This document shows positions 1 through 6,357 of a DNA stretch of 9,454 nucleotides, piece after piece. The translations under genes were made by a program, and so were the position numbers. How positions within the stretch are numbered: the first letter of the stretch is position 1; each line of letters starts with the position of its first letter. The notes beneath the pieces are model-generated. The model was given only the letters and a program-made list of their open reading frames with translations, was not told where the DNA came from and did not search any database. Source of the stretch: Solirubrobacteraceae bacterium. Lineage in GTDB: Bacteria; Actinomycetota; Thermoleophilia; Solirubrobacterales; Solirubrobacteraceae. Location: contig JASHQV010000309.1 of the NCBI GenBank assembly GCA_030038955.1, positions 1 through 9,454 of the forward strand, given 5' to 3'.

Positions 1-43
1 GTGAAGCGCGGTCGCTGCGGCGGGCCAGCGGCCGCCATCTGTA

Positions 44-67
44 GCGCGCGGCAGTGCTGCCGCGCGC
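44..67. terminator. GC-rich hairpin after the RmlA-like gene
   Basis: A perfect 10-bp inverted repeat (gcgcgcggca, loop gtgc, tgccgcgcgc) lies 14 bp past the stop codon of the minus-strand nucleotidylyltransferase gene. No T tract follows it. Hairpins of this kind are widely proposed as intrinsic terminators in high-GC actinobacteria. Its core (gcgcgcggc ... gccgcgcgc) is the same as the core of the palindromes at 4366-4394 and 5383-5411, so it may be a third, diverged member of that repeat family. The terminator role is inferred from position and shape only. Confidence 0.5.
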
Positions 68-80
68 CGGCTTGGGGCTC

Positions 81-836
81 CTACAGCTCGCCGGCGCGGC
101 GCAGCTTGGCCACCTGGAGGTTCGCCTCCAACAGCTCGTCGTGCGAGGTGCCGGCATCGATCCACCAGCCTTCGAGCGTCTCGCAGCGCATCGAGCCCTC
201 GGCCACGTAGACGTTGTTGAGGTCGGTGATCTCGAGCTCGCCCCGCTCCGAGGGGGTGAGCTCGGCGATGAACGAGAACACTCGCTCGTCGTATAGGTAG
301 ACGCCGGTCTGGGCGAGCCGGCTCTTGGGGTGCGCGGGCTTCTCCTCGATGCTGACGACGCGGTCGCCATCGACCTCCACCACCCCGTAGTGCTCGGGCC
401 GCTCCACCTGCTTGGCGAAGATCACGGCGCCGCGGTCCCGCTCGGCGAAGCGCTGCACGCTGGGGCGCAGGTCATGGGTGAAGATGTTGTCGCCGAGCAG
501 CACGAGCAGCTTCGAATGGCGCCCGAACGGCTCCGCCAGCCCGACCGCCTGAGCGAGGCCGCCAGCCTCCTCCTGCAGCTCGTAGGTGATCCGCAGTCCG
601 AACTCGCGCCCGGTGCGCAGCAGCTGCAGGAAGTGCCCGGCGTGCTCGGGGTTGGTGATCAGCAGCACCTCCTCGACGCCCGCTCGCGCCATCGCCTCCA
701 GCGGATAGAAGATCAGCGGCCTGTCGTACACGGGCAGCAGGTGCTTGTTCGTCACGTACGTCAGCGGCCGCAGGCGGGTCGCCCTGCCGCCGGCGAGGAT
801 CACGCCCTTCAGACGCTTCGGCGCAGACGCTGGCAT
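81..836 (-). CDS. RmlA-like sugar-1-phosphate nucleotidylyltransferase (probable glucose-1-phosphate thymidylyltransferase, short form)
   Basis: This enzyme joins a sugar-1-phosphate to an NTP, probably dTTP, to make a nucleotide sugar such as dTDP-glucose for cell-wall or exopolysaccharide synthesis in the cytoplasm. Visible features in the 251-residue product are the N-terminal nucleotide-binding signature ILAGGRATRLRP (residues 13-24), the TNKHLLPVYDRP segment with Lys31, LGDNIF around Asp116, the EEKP motif at 164-167, the TGVY strand near 177, and GWWIDAGT near 223-230. Classical RmlA is about 290 residues, so this is the shorter form without the extended C-terminus. The usual G-x-G-T-R reads G-R-A-T-R here, a substitution seen in part of the family. 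The start is ATG at 836; an adjacent in-frame GTG at 839 is equally possible because the ribosome site is weak. No rmlB, rmlC or rmlD is visible, so the exact nucleotide and sugar cannot be fixed. It diverges from the small gene at 900 with a 60-bp gap. Confidence 0.9.
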   Translation of the reverse strand: MPASAPKRLKGVILAGGRATRLRPLTYVTNKHLLPVYDRPLIFYPLEAMARAGVEEVLLITNPEHAGHFLQLLRTGREFGLRITYELQEEAGGLAQAVGLAEPFGRHSKLLVLLGDNIFTHDLRPSVQRFAERDRGAVIFAKQVERPEHYGVVEVDGDRVVSIEEKPAHPKSRLAQTGVYLYDERVFSFIAELTPSERGELEITDLNNVYVAEGSMRCETLEGWWIDAGTSHDELLEANLQVAKLRRAGEL

Positions 837-899
837 CACCGCCCACGGTACCCGCTGGCGATGCGCCCTGGCACCCTCCGTGGGTCGTATCCTCAGGCC

Positions 900-1262
900 A
901 TGGAGCTAGGCGAGCCGATCGCATACGAGGCGCTCGCGAAGGGGACGCCCGTGTACAGTGCCGACGGCGAGCAGATCGGCAAGGTCTCGCACGTGCTGGC
1001 GGCCGAGGACGAGGACGTGTTCGACGGGGTGATCATCGGCGAGCACGCATTCGGCGAGGAGCACCGATTCGCCGACGCCGACGAGATCGACCGCATCTAC
1101 GAGCACGGAGTCGTGCTGAAGCTCGACCGCGCTGCTTGCGAGCAGCTGCCAAAGCCCTCGCCGAACCCGGCGGTCATGCACGACGATCCGGCCGCAGCGC
1201 AATCCGACTTCCGCGGCCGCAAGCTGAAGCGCGCCTGGGACCTGATCTCCGGCAACTACTGA
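900..1262 (+). CDS. Small PRC-barrel / DUF2171-like protein
   Basis: The product is a 120-residue acidic protein with no signal peptide or membrane segment. Residues about 10-75 resemble a PRC-barrel-like fold of the DUF2171 type: a segment with GTPVYSADGEQIGKVSHV, then a VFDGVIIG strand, a HRFADADEIDRIYEHG segment and a closing VVLKLD strand. The C-terminal 45 residues are rich in Pro and Ala, then basic (RGRKLKRAW). Proteins of this kind are common in actinobacteria and their biochemical role is generally unknown, so no function is assigned. The ATG at 900 was chosen because homology begins right after it; the frame stays open upstream, but that part is antisense to the nucleotidylyltransferase gene and looks like shadow sequence. 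No good ribosome site is visible. Its stop overlaps the end of the convergent membrane glycosyltransferase gene by 7 bp. Confidence 0.75.
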   Translation: MELGEPIAYEALAKGTPVYSADGEQIGKVSHVLAAEDEDVFDGVIIGEHAFGEEHRFADADEIDRIYEHGVVLKLDRAACEQLPKPSPNPAVMHDDPAAAQSDFRGRKLKRAWDLISGNY

Positions 1263-2752
1263 TAGCTGACGCGGTATCTGGTGCGACCCCGGCGCAGCTC
1301 CTGACGCAGCCACGGGGCCTCGAGGTGGGGCCGCCAGTGCTGTGCGTTCCACTGATACCTGTAGGCCGCGATCCCGACCGGGCCGGCGGACGGATTGATC
1401 TTCAGCTGCTTCAACAGCGACGACGTGACGGGCAGGAAGGTCGCGACCAGGAACACGGTGGCCACCAGCGATACGCGGCGCAGCTCGATGCTCGGAGCAA
1501 GTGCCGCCAGCGGCAGCAGCCAGATCAGGTACCACGGCATCAGCCAGCCGAGGCTGGCGAGCAGCGCCAGCGTCGCCCAGCCCGCGCCCGACAGCCAGTC
1601 GCGTCTGCGCAGCAGCTGGTAGCCGACGACCGCGACGACCAGCACGTTCATGTCGCGAACCAGCTCCGGCGTGCCGCCACCGAGACCGATCGCCCACCCG
1701 AGCAGGTTCGGGACGCTGAAGCCAGTGAGCAGCTGGCTCTGGCCGGAGACGTTCGGCAGCACCGGGCCGAACAGCGCCAGGCTGAGTGCGATCAGCGGGA
1801 TCGCCCCGGCAACCACCCCTGCGAGCAGCCGCCTGACGCCATGGCGTCGCCAGGCGGCGAGCACGAGGAATGGGAGCAGCAGAACCATCGTCAGCTTGAT
1901 CGCCACGGCGACCGCCAGCGCCGCCCCCGCGAGTCGATACCGGCTCTGCAGCAACAGCACGATCGCCCCCATCGACGCGACCAGCATGAAGAAGTCGTTG
2001 TGGAACTCGCCGACCGCATAGATCAGATAGATGGGGTTGGCCGCAACGATCAGCACCGGCAGCCGCGGATCGCGCTCGAGCAGCCGCGCGGCCGTCCACA
2101 CCAGCCACAGGAAGGCGAGGCTGGCGAGCACCGTCACCAGCTTGAGCGTCCAGTAGGCAAACGGCAGCGGTATCAGCCCGAGCGGATAGGTGAGCGCGGT
2201 GAACAGGGTGCCGTAAGGGCTGCGCCAGTTGTGCCAGCTCGACAGCGCGTAGATCGGATCGTGCAGCTCGGCATTGATCACGTGCGTATAGGGGTTGAGA
2301 CCGTGCAGCGCCCCCAGGCGGGCATACGCCAGGTAGTTGAAGACGTCGGTCAGTTGCAGCGGCGGGCCGAGCAGCAGCACCCCTTCGATGAGCACGGCGA
2401 ACACGGCGATCGCCCGCCCCGACAGCGACCGGCCGGTCCAGAGGACGATGAAGTAGGCGACCGTCATCCCTACCAGCACCCCGCTGAACGCGTCGGTCAG
2501 CGTGCGCTTGCGCATCCACAGGTGGCCGAGAACACCGTGCAGCGGCCCGGCGAGCCAGCCCGGGAACGTCGGCCATCTGTCGCTGCCGATCACCAGCGCC
2601 GAAGGTCCCGAGGCCCCGTAGATGACGATCGCCAGCGAGGCGGCCACCAGCATGGCAAGCGCGGCCCAGGCCAGCGCCCGGCGCCACCGTACTGCGGCCC
2701 AGGCAGGCACCAGCCGCCACCCGACCGCGCCGCCGCTCTCCCGGTTTCGCAT
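1256..2752 (-). CDS. GT-C membrane glycosyltransferase, MptA/MptB- or GT87-like (polyprenol-phosphate sugar-dependent)
   Basis: This is a 498-residue integral membrane protein with roughly ten or more hydrophobic helices, starting at about residues 24-45, and a basic C-terminal tail. Such enzymes take a sugar from a polyprenyl-phosphate carrier (for example polyprenyl-phospho-mannose) and add it to a growing glycolipid or glycan on the outer face of the membrane. The diagnostic stretch is residues 129-190: GPPLQLTDVFNYLAYAR, with Asp136 in the position of the GT-C catalytic Asp, then a GLNPY motif and WRSPYGTLF. This is the pattern of the mycobacterial MptA/MptB mannosyltransferases and of DUF2029/GT87 proteins. 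The start at 2752 (MRNRESGG) gives a short cytoplasmic head before helix 1; an in-frame GTG near 2710 is an alternative, and neither has a clear ribosome site. The frame stays open much further upstream, but that part is antisense to araA. The sugar and acceptor are not determined. Confidence 0.85.
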   Translation of the reverse strand: MRNRESGGAVGWRLVPAWAAVRWRRALAWAALAMLVAASLAIVIYGASGPSALVIGSDRWPTFPGWLAGPLHGVLGHLWMRKRTLTDAFSGVLVGMTVAYFIVLWTGRSLSGRAIAVFAVLIEGVLLLGPPLQLTDVFNYLAYARLGALHGLNPYTHVINAELHDPIYALSSWHNWRSPYGTLFTALTYPLGLIPLPFAYWTLKLVTVLASLAFLWLVWTAARLLERDPRLPVLIVAANPIYLIYAVGEFHNDFFMLVASMGAIVLLLQSRYRLAGAALAVAVAIKLTMVLLLPFLVLAAWRRHGVRRLLAGVVAGAIPLIALSLALFGPVLPNVSGQSQLLTGFSVPNLLGWAIGLGGGTPELVRDMNVLVVAVVGYQLLRRRDWLSGAGWATLALLASLGWLMPWYLIWLLPLAALAPSIELRRVSLVATVFLVATFLPVTSSLLKQLKINPSAGPVGIAAYRYQWNAQHWRPHLEAPWLRQELRRGRTRYRVSYQ

Positions 2753-2876
2753 CGGCTGGAAATATGGTCCCGCGAAGATTAAGCTCGGCGCCGCCCTCGT
2801 TGCGATCCGGTTAGCGCCCTTCCGGCCTCCGAGCCGGTTAGATTCCCCGACCTGGCCGGTTCCACTGGATCCTTCC
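2753..2876. promoter_or_regulatory. Divergent intergenic region with a CCGGTTAG direct repeat
   Basis: This 124-bp gap separates the divergent membrane glycosyltransferase and araA genes and should hold promoters for both. It contains two exact copies of CCGGTTAG, at 2807-2814 and 2834-2841, 27 bp apart, within gatccggttag and gagccggttag. A shorter ccggtt follows at 2856-2861. The second copy overlaps a weak -10-like hexamer, TAGATT (2839-2844), 32 bp ahead of the araA start, but no good -35 box is present. A near-identical gatccggttgg is found upstream of araB at 8383-8393. This makes the repeat a candidate operator for an arabinose regulator. That role is an inference. Confidence 0.4.
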
Positions 2877-4382
2877 GTGCGTGACGCTGAGCAACCATTC
2901 ATCTGCTTCCTCACCGGCAGCCAGCACCTGTACGGCGAGCGGACGCTGCAGCAGGTCGCCGAGCATTCGCGGCGGATCGTCGCGGCGCTCGACGCCAGCG
3001 ACGCGATCCCGCTGCCCGTCGTCGGCCGCGAGCCGCTGACCGATTCCGAGGCGATCCGCCAAGCGCTGACCGGGCTGTACGCCGACGACGCGTGCGCCGG
3101 CGTGATCCTGTGGATGCACACGTTCTCCCCCGCGCGGATGTGGATCGGCGGGCTCGAGGCGTTGCGCAAGCCGATCCTCCACCTCCACACCCAGTTCGAC
3201 CGCGACCTGCCGTGGACCGAGATCGACATGGACTACATGAACCTCAACCAGTCCGCGCACGGCGACCGGGAGCTCGGGTTCATCGAGACGCGGATGCGCG
3301 TGCCCCGCAAGACCGTCGTCGGCCACTGGGCCGAGCCGCAGGTCCAGCGCCGGATCGGAATCTGGGCTCGGGCGGCGGCCGGAGCCCGGGAGGCGCGACG
3401 GCTGCGGGTCGCGCGGTTCGGCGACAACATGCGCGACGTGGCCGTGACCGAGGGCGACAAGCTCGGCGCCCAGATCGCGCTCGGCGCACAGGTCAACGGC
3501 TACGGGACCGATGCGCTCGGCGTCGCCGTCGCCGAGGCCGAGCGGGGCGAGATCGACCGCATCGTCGCCGCCTACGAGCAGAGCTACGACGTCGCCGAGG
3601 AGCTCCGCGCTGGTGGCGCCCGGCGCGACTCGCTGGTTGAGGCCGCGCGGATCGAGGCGGGCCTGCGGGCGTTCCTCGAGTCACACGACGCACGGGCGTT
3701 CACCGACACGTTCGAGGATCTCGGGGCGCTGCGGCAGCTGCCCGGGATCGCGGCACAGCGGCTGATGGCGGACGGCTACGGGTTCGGTGCCGAGGGAGAC
3801 TGGAAGACGGCGGTGCTGCTGCGCGTGCTGAAGCTGATGTCCGCCGGTCTCGCCGGCGGGACCTCGTTCATCGAGGACTACGTGTACCACCTCGGGCCAG
3901 GTGGCTCGCGGATCCTCGGGGCGCACATGCTGGAGGTGTGCCCGTCGATCGCGGCCGAGCGCCCCTCCTGCGAGATCCACCCGCTCGCGATCGGCGGCCG
4001 CGAGGACCCAGTTCGGCTCGTGTTCACGGCGCCGCCCGGCCCGGCGGTGGTCGTGTGCCTGATCGACGTCGGCGGCAGGCTGCGACTGGTCGCCAACGAG
4101 GTCGAGCTGGAGGCGCCCGACGAGGAGCTCGTGAAGCTGCCGGTCGCGCGGGCGCTGTGGCGCCCGAAGCCGGACCTGGCGACCGCCGCCGAGGCGTGGC
4201 TGACCGCCGGCGGCTCGCATCACAGCGTGCTGACCACCGCGCTCGAGCTCGAGGCGATCCGCGATCTCGCGGAGATCTGGCAGCTGGAGCTGGTCGTGAT
4301 CGACGAGCGCACGACGATCCCGCAGCTCGCCAGCGAGCTCAGGTGGAACCGGGCCTACTACCAGCTGGCGCGCGGCCTGTAA
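2877..4382 (+). CDS. araA: L-arabinose isomerase
   Basis: AraA converts L-arabinose to L-ribulose in the cytoplasm, the first step of the isomerase pathway of arabinose catabolism, using a divalent metal such as Mn2+. The 501-residue product matches the E. coli enzyme along its whole length: the N-terminal TGSQHLYG (13-20), AGVILWMHTFSPARMWI (74-90), LHTQFDRDLPW, MNLNQSAHGDRELGFI, FGDNMRDVAVTEGDK (181-195), YGFGAEGDWKTA (301-312), LGAHMLEVCPSIAAE (347-361) and AGGSHH (444-449). The four metal/catalytic residues are present as Glu306, Glu333, His350 and His449 (E. coli Glu306, Glu333, His350, His450). That agreement in numbering supports the GTG start at 2877; the frame is open upstream, but that stretch does not resemble AraA. 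The ribosome site is weak. The last residues (LARGL) and the stop are encoded inside the palindrome at 4366-4394. The partner kinase gene lies on the opposite strand at 6672-8342, and no araD is seen. Confidence 0.97.
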   Translation: MRDAEQPFICFLTGSQHLYGERTLQQVAEHSRRIVAALDASDAIPLPVVGREPLTDSEAIRQALTGLYADDACAGVILWMHTFSPARMWIGGLEALRKPILHLHTQFDRDLPWTEIDMDYMNLNQSAHGDRELGFIETRMRVPRKTVVGHWAEPQVQRRIGIWARAAAGAREARRLRVARFGDNMRDVAVTEGDKLGAQIALGAQVNGYGTDALGVAVAEAERGEIDRIVAAYEQSYDVAEELRAGGARRDSLVEAARIEAGLRAFLESHDARAFTDTFEDLGALRQLPGIAAQRLMADGYGFGAEGDWKTAVLLRVLKLMSAGLAGGTSFIEDYVYHLGPGGSRILGAHMLEVCPSIAAERPSCEIHPLAIGGREDPVRLVFTAPPGPAVVVCLIDVGGRLRLVANEVELEAPDEELVKLPVARALWRPKPDLATAAEAWLTAGGSHHSVLTTALELEAIRDLAEIWQLELVVIDERTTIPQLASELRWNRAYYQLARGL

Positions 4383-4394
4383 GGCCGCGCGCCA
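4365..4394. repeat. Perfect palindrome, copy 1, containing the araA stop codon
   Basis: Arms of 12 bp (tggcgcgcggcc and its exact reverse complement, 4366-4377 and 4383-4394) flank the 5-base loop tgtaa, in which taa is the araA stop. The 30 bases from the preceding c at 4365 to 4394 recur without a mismatch at 5382-5411. As RNA this would be a very stable hairpin, so it may work as a terminator or a 3'-end stabiliser of araA mRNA. No T tract follows. Confidence 0.8.
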
Positions 4395-4444
4395 GTGTCC
4401 GTGAGCACCGAGATTCTTATGAGACTCCGACGCTCAGCTCACGC

Positions 4445-4449
4445 GGAGA
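4445..4449 (+). promoter_or_regulatory. Ribosome binding site GGAGA deciding the dioxygenase start
   Basis: GGAGA lies 7 bases before the GTG at 4457 and 16 bases before the in-frame ATG at 4466. The normal spacing therefore favours the GTG, although the ATG would still give a complete protein. Confidence 0.5.
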
Positions 4450-4456
4450 CGGCATC

Positions 4457-5284
4457 GTGGCTCGCATGAGCGAGTCAATCGATGTCGAAGCCATCGGCGA
4501 CGTAGACCACGATCAGGCAGCGCTGGACCAGCTTGCTGAGGATGGTTACGCGGTCATCCAGCGCGCACTGTCCGCCGAGCAGGTCGAGCGTCTGTGCGCC
4601 GCGGCCGGCGAGTTTGTCGCCAACGCGGCCGAGCAACCGGATGGGGCGACGCTCGATGAGCCCGTTGCCGTCCATCTACTGGGTGCCGCCTTTGCCCATC
4701 CGGAGTTCACGGAGCTGGCCACAAATGATCGCCTGGTGCGGCTGGTGGCCACCGTCCTGACCCCCAACATTCACGTCTACCACTCGCATCTCGACATCCA
4801 CCCGCCCGAGCCGCCGGCCGCGAACGCCTGGCGCTGGCACGAGGACGGCGGGCGGATGACGGCCGACGTCGAGCAGCGCATCATGCTGAGCCTGAAGGTG
4901 GGCTACTTCCTCACCGACGTCGAAACCGACGGCTACGGCAACCTCGAGGTGATCCCGGGTAGCCACCGTTGGAGCGCCCCGCTCCCGCGCACGCCCGGTA
5001 CCGCTCCCGACGGCGCGATTCCAGTGCTGGCGCACGCCGGCGACGCCGTCGTGTTCGATCGCCGAATCTGGCACAGCCGCGGCACCAACACCTCGGACCG
5101 CACCCGCAAGGTGATCTTCTTCGGCTACGCGCCCCGCTGGATCGCCCAGCGCGAAACCGGATCGGCCGAGCAGCTCGAGAACGAGCTCTCGCCGCTGCGC
5201 CGGCAGCTGCTGGGATGCGCCGACTGGGACTCGTGCCACGTGGCCCGTGCCGAGCTGCCGGTGCAGCAACTGCTCGTCGGATAG
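4457..5284 (+). CDS. PhyH-family Fe(II)/2-oxoglutarate-dependent dioxygenase
   Basis: Enzymes of the phytanoyl-CoA dioxygenase (PhyH) superfamily hydroxylate small molecules, coupled to oxidative decarboxylation of 2-oxoglutarate. The substrate here cannot be read from sequence. Numbering from the ATG at 4466 (272 residues), the iron ligands are seen as His125-x-Asp127 in RWHEDGG and His203 in IWHSRG, with Arg212/Arg214 (SDRTRK) as candidates for binding 2-oxoglutarate. Also typical are the N-terminal DGYAVI, the strand with KVGYFLTDVE, and GNLEVIPGSHRW (158-169). Using the GTG at 4457 adds three residues and fits the ribosome site better. The gene starts 74 bp after araA and is bracketed by two identical 30-bp palindromic repeats. 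Its opening codons (tca, gat, gtt, ggt, ttt) look somewhat less G/C-biased at third positions than araA; this was judged by eye. A role in sugar or lipid metabolism is possible but unproven. Confidence 0.88.
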   Translation: MARMSESIDVEAIGDVDHDQAALDQLAEDGYAVIQRALSAEQVERLCAAAGEFVANAAEQPDGATLDEPVAVHLLGAAFAHPEFTELATNDRLVRLVATVLTPNIHVYHSHLDIHPPEPPAANAWRWHEDGGRMTADVEQRIMLSLKVGYFLTDVETDGYGNLEVIPGSHRWSAPLPRTPGTAPDGAIPVLAHAGDAVVFDRRIWHSRGTNTSDRTRKVIFFGYAPRWIAQRETGSAEQLENELSPLRRQLLGCADWDSCHVARAELPVQQLLVG

Positions 5285-5312
5285 ACGGGCATCATCGATC
5301 TGGTGGCCCGAG

Positions 5313-5411
5313 GTTGCGCGCCAGCAGCGCGTATGTCCTGGCGCGCTGCCCGTGACGTTGCGCGCCGGCAGCGCGTCGGTCCTGGCGCGCGGCCTGTAAG
5401 GCCGCGCGCCA
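5313..5411. repeat. REP-like array: two 44-bp GC-rich tandem units plus a partial third
   Basis: Unit 1 (5313-5356) and unit 2 (5357-5400) match at 37 of 44 positions. A partial third unit begins at 5401 (gccgcgcgcc). Unit 1 contains the inverted repeat gcgcgccag (5316-5324) / ctggcgcgc (5338-5346). An alternative, overlapping pairing is gcagcgcg (5324-5331) / cgcgctgc (5342-5349), so mutually exclusive hairpins are possible. The array lies between the dioxygenase stop at 5284 and the cbpA start at 5449. It could end transcription of the dioxygenase gene or stabilise mRNA. No coding frame with recognisable content is present. Confidence 0.75.
5382..5411. repeat. Perfect palindrome, copy 2
   Basis: This is a mismatch-free copy of the 30 bases at 4365-4394: 12-bp arms at 5383-5394 and 5400-5411 around the loop tgtaa. 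Here it is noncoding, at the right end of the 44-bp repeat array and 37 bp before the cbpA start codon. The flanking bases on both sides differ from those of copy 1, so the identity is limited to the palindrome itself. Confidence 0.8.
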
Positions 5412-5448
5412 CACAGCCCGCCGGTCACTTCCGTCAGGATTAGGGTCG

Positions 5449-6357
5449 ATGGCGCTCGCCTACAAGGATTACTACGAGGTGCTGGGCGTGCCGCGTGACG
5501 CGGATCACGACACGATCCGCCGCGCCTATCGAAAGCTCGCTCGCAGGTACCACCCCGACCTGAACTCCGACAGCGACGCGGAGGAGCGTTTCAAGGAGCT
5601 CGGCGAGGCGTACGAGGCGCTATCCGATCCCGACAAGCGCGAGCGCTATGACCGCCTCGGCGCAGGCTGGCGCGAGCAGGAGCAAGAGACGCCCGACTCG
5701 AGCTTCGAAGAGTTCTTCTCACGTCAGGGGTTCGGCAGCGACGACGTCCGCGTCGAGCTCAGCGACGACCTGTTCGAGCGGCTGTTCGGAGGTCAGGCCG
5801 GCGGCGGCTCCGGCGGGCGGGTCCGCGGTCCACTGCGAGGCCAAGACCGCGAGGCGCTGCTGGAGCTGTCGCTGGAGGACGCGCTCGCGGGAGGGCGCCG
5901 CCGGTTGACGCTCGACGATCGTGAGATCGACGTCAACTTCCCCGCCCGAGTGCGCGATCGCCAGCTGATTCGCCTGGCGGGACAGGGCGGACCGGGTCGC
6001 GACGGCGGTCCGCCCGGAGACCTCTACCTCCGGGTCGTGCTGAAGCCCCACCCGCACTTCCGAAGGCGCGGCGATCACGACCTCGACGTCGACCTTCCGG
6101 TGACGCCTTGGCAGGCAGCGCTCGGGGCGACTGCGGCGGTGAAGACCTTGTCCGGCGCCGCCCAGGTACGGGTGCCGGCCGGGTCCTCCAGCGGGCGGCG
6201 TCTCCGACTCCGTGGGCGCGGGCTGCCGAAATCCGGAGGCAGCAGCGGCGATCTCCACGCGATCGTCAAGATCACCGTTCCCAAGCACCTGTCGGACCGT
6301 GAACGCGAGCTCTACGAGCAGCTCGCCAACAGCTCACCGAGAGAGGCGACCGCATGA
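5449..6357 (+). CDS. cbpA: DnaJ-like co-chaperone CbpA (type II J-protein, no zinc finger)
   Basis: This is a co-chaperone that delivers unfolded protein to DnaK and stimulates its ATPase; E. coli CbpA also binds curved DNA. The 302-residue product has an N-terminal J domain (about 5-70) with YKDYYEVLGV, the invariant His35-Pro36-Asp37 loop in RRYHPDLN, and a helix IV ending DKRERYDRLG. A Gly-rich, acidic linker follows (about 73-130). Two C-terminal substrate-binding domains come next, recognisable by DREALLELSLEDALAGG, PPGDLYLRVVLKPHPHF, and LPVTPWQAALGA followed by VPAGSSSGRRLRLRGRGLP. There is no CxxCxGxG zinc-finger region, so it is CbpA rather than DnaJ, and its length is close to E. 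coli CbpA (306). Its stop overlaps the start of cbpM (ATGA), so the two are translationally coupled. The 164 bp upstream hold the 44-bp repeats; I see no HAIR- or CIRCE-type heat-shock operator. Confidence 0.93.
   Translation: MALAYKDYYEVLGVPRDADHDTIRRAYRKLARRYHPDLNSDSDAEERFKELGEAYEALSDPDKRERYDRLGAGWREQEQETPDSSFEEFFSRQGFGSDDVRVELSDDLFERLFGGQAGGGSGGRVRGPLRGQDREALLELSLEDALAGGRRRLTLDDREIDVNFPARVRDRQLIRLAGQGGPGRDGGPPGDLYLRVVLKPHPHFRRRGDHDLDVDLPVTPWQAALGATAAVKTLSGAAQVRVPAGSSSGRRLRLRGRGLPKSGGSSGDLHAIVKITVPKHLSDRERELYEQLANSSPREATA

Noticed and set aside
1..38. Possible start of another minus-strand gene (ATG at 36-38, MAAAGPP...) leaving the left edge
   Set aside because: Only 12 codons are visible, there is no ribosome binding site, and the ATG follows the hairpin by only a few bases. 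It cannot be supported.
1136..2782. Plus-strand open frame of 548 codons opposite the membrane glycosyltransferase gene
   Set aside because: Composition is almost entirely Arg, Gln, Pro and Glu with no recognisable domain. The opposite strand encodes a clear multi-helix membrane enzyme, so this is a GC-bias shadow.
2753..3229. Upstream extension of the membrane glycosyltransferase frame to a start at 3229
   Set aside because: The extra residues are antisense to the conserved N-terminal part of AraA, are not hydrophobic and lack any motif. The start at 2752 is placed in the intergenic gap and puts helix 1 where expected.
4400..4443. Inverted repeat cgtgagc (4400-4406) / gctcacg (4437-4443) ahead of the dioxygenase gene, as an operator or riboswitch
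   Set aside because: Seven-base arms with a 30-base spacer are expected by chance in this composition, and no known riboswitch features are present.
4419..4456. ATG at 4419 as an alternative start of the dioxygenase gene
   Set aside because: It is in a different reading frame from the conserved PhyH domain.
4365..5411. Insertion sequence or composite transposon around the dioxygenase gene
   Set aside because: There is no transposase, and no target-site duplication is visible at the outer edges of the repeats. The repeats are palindromes rather than terminal inverted repeats of an IS.
5313..5411. CRISPR array
   Set aside because: There are only two full units, directly adjacent with no unique spacers, and no cas genes. 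The repeats are REP-like.
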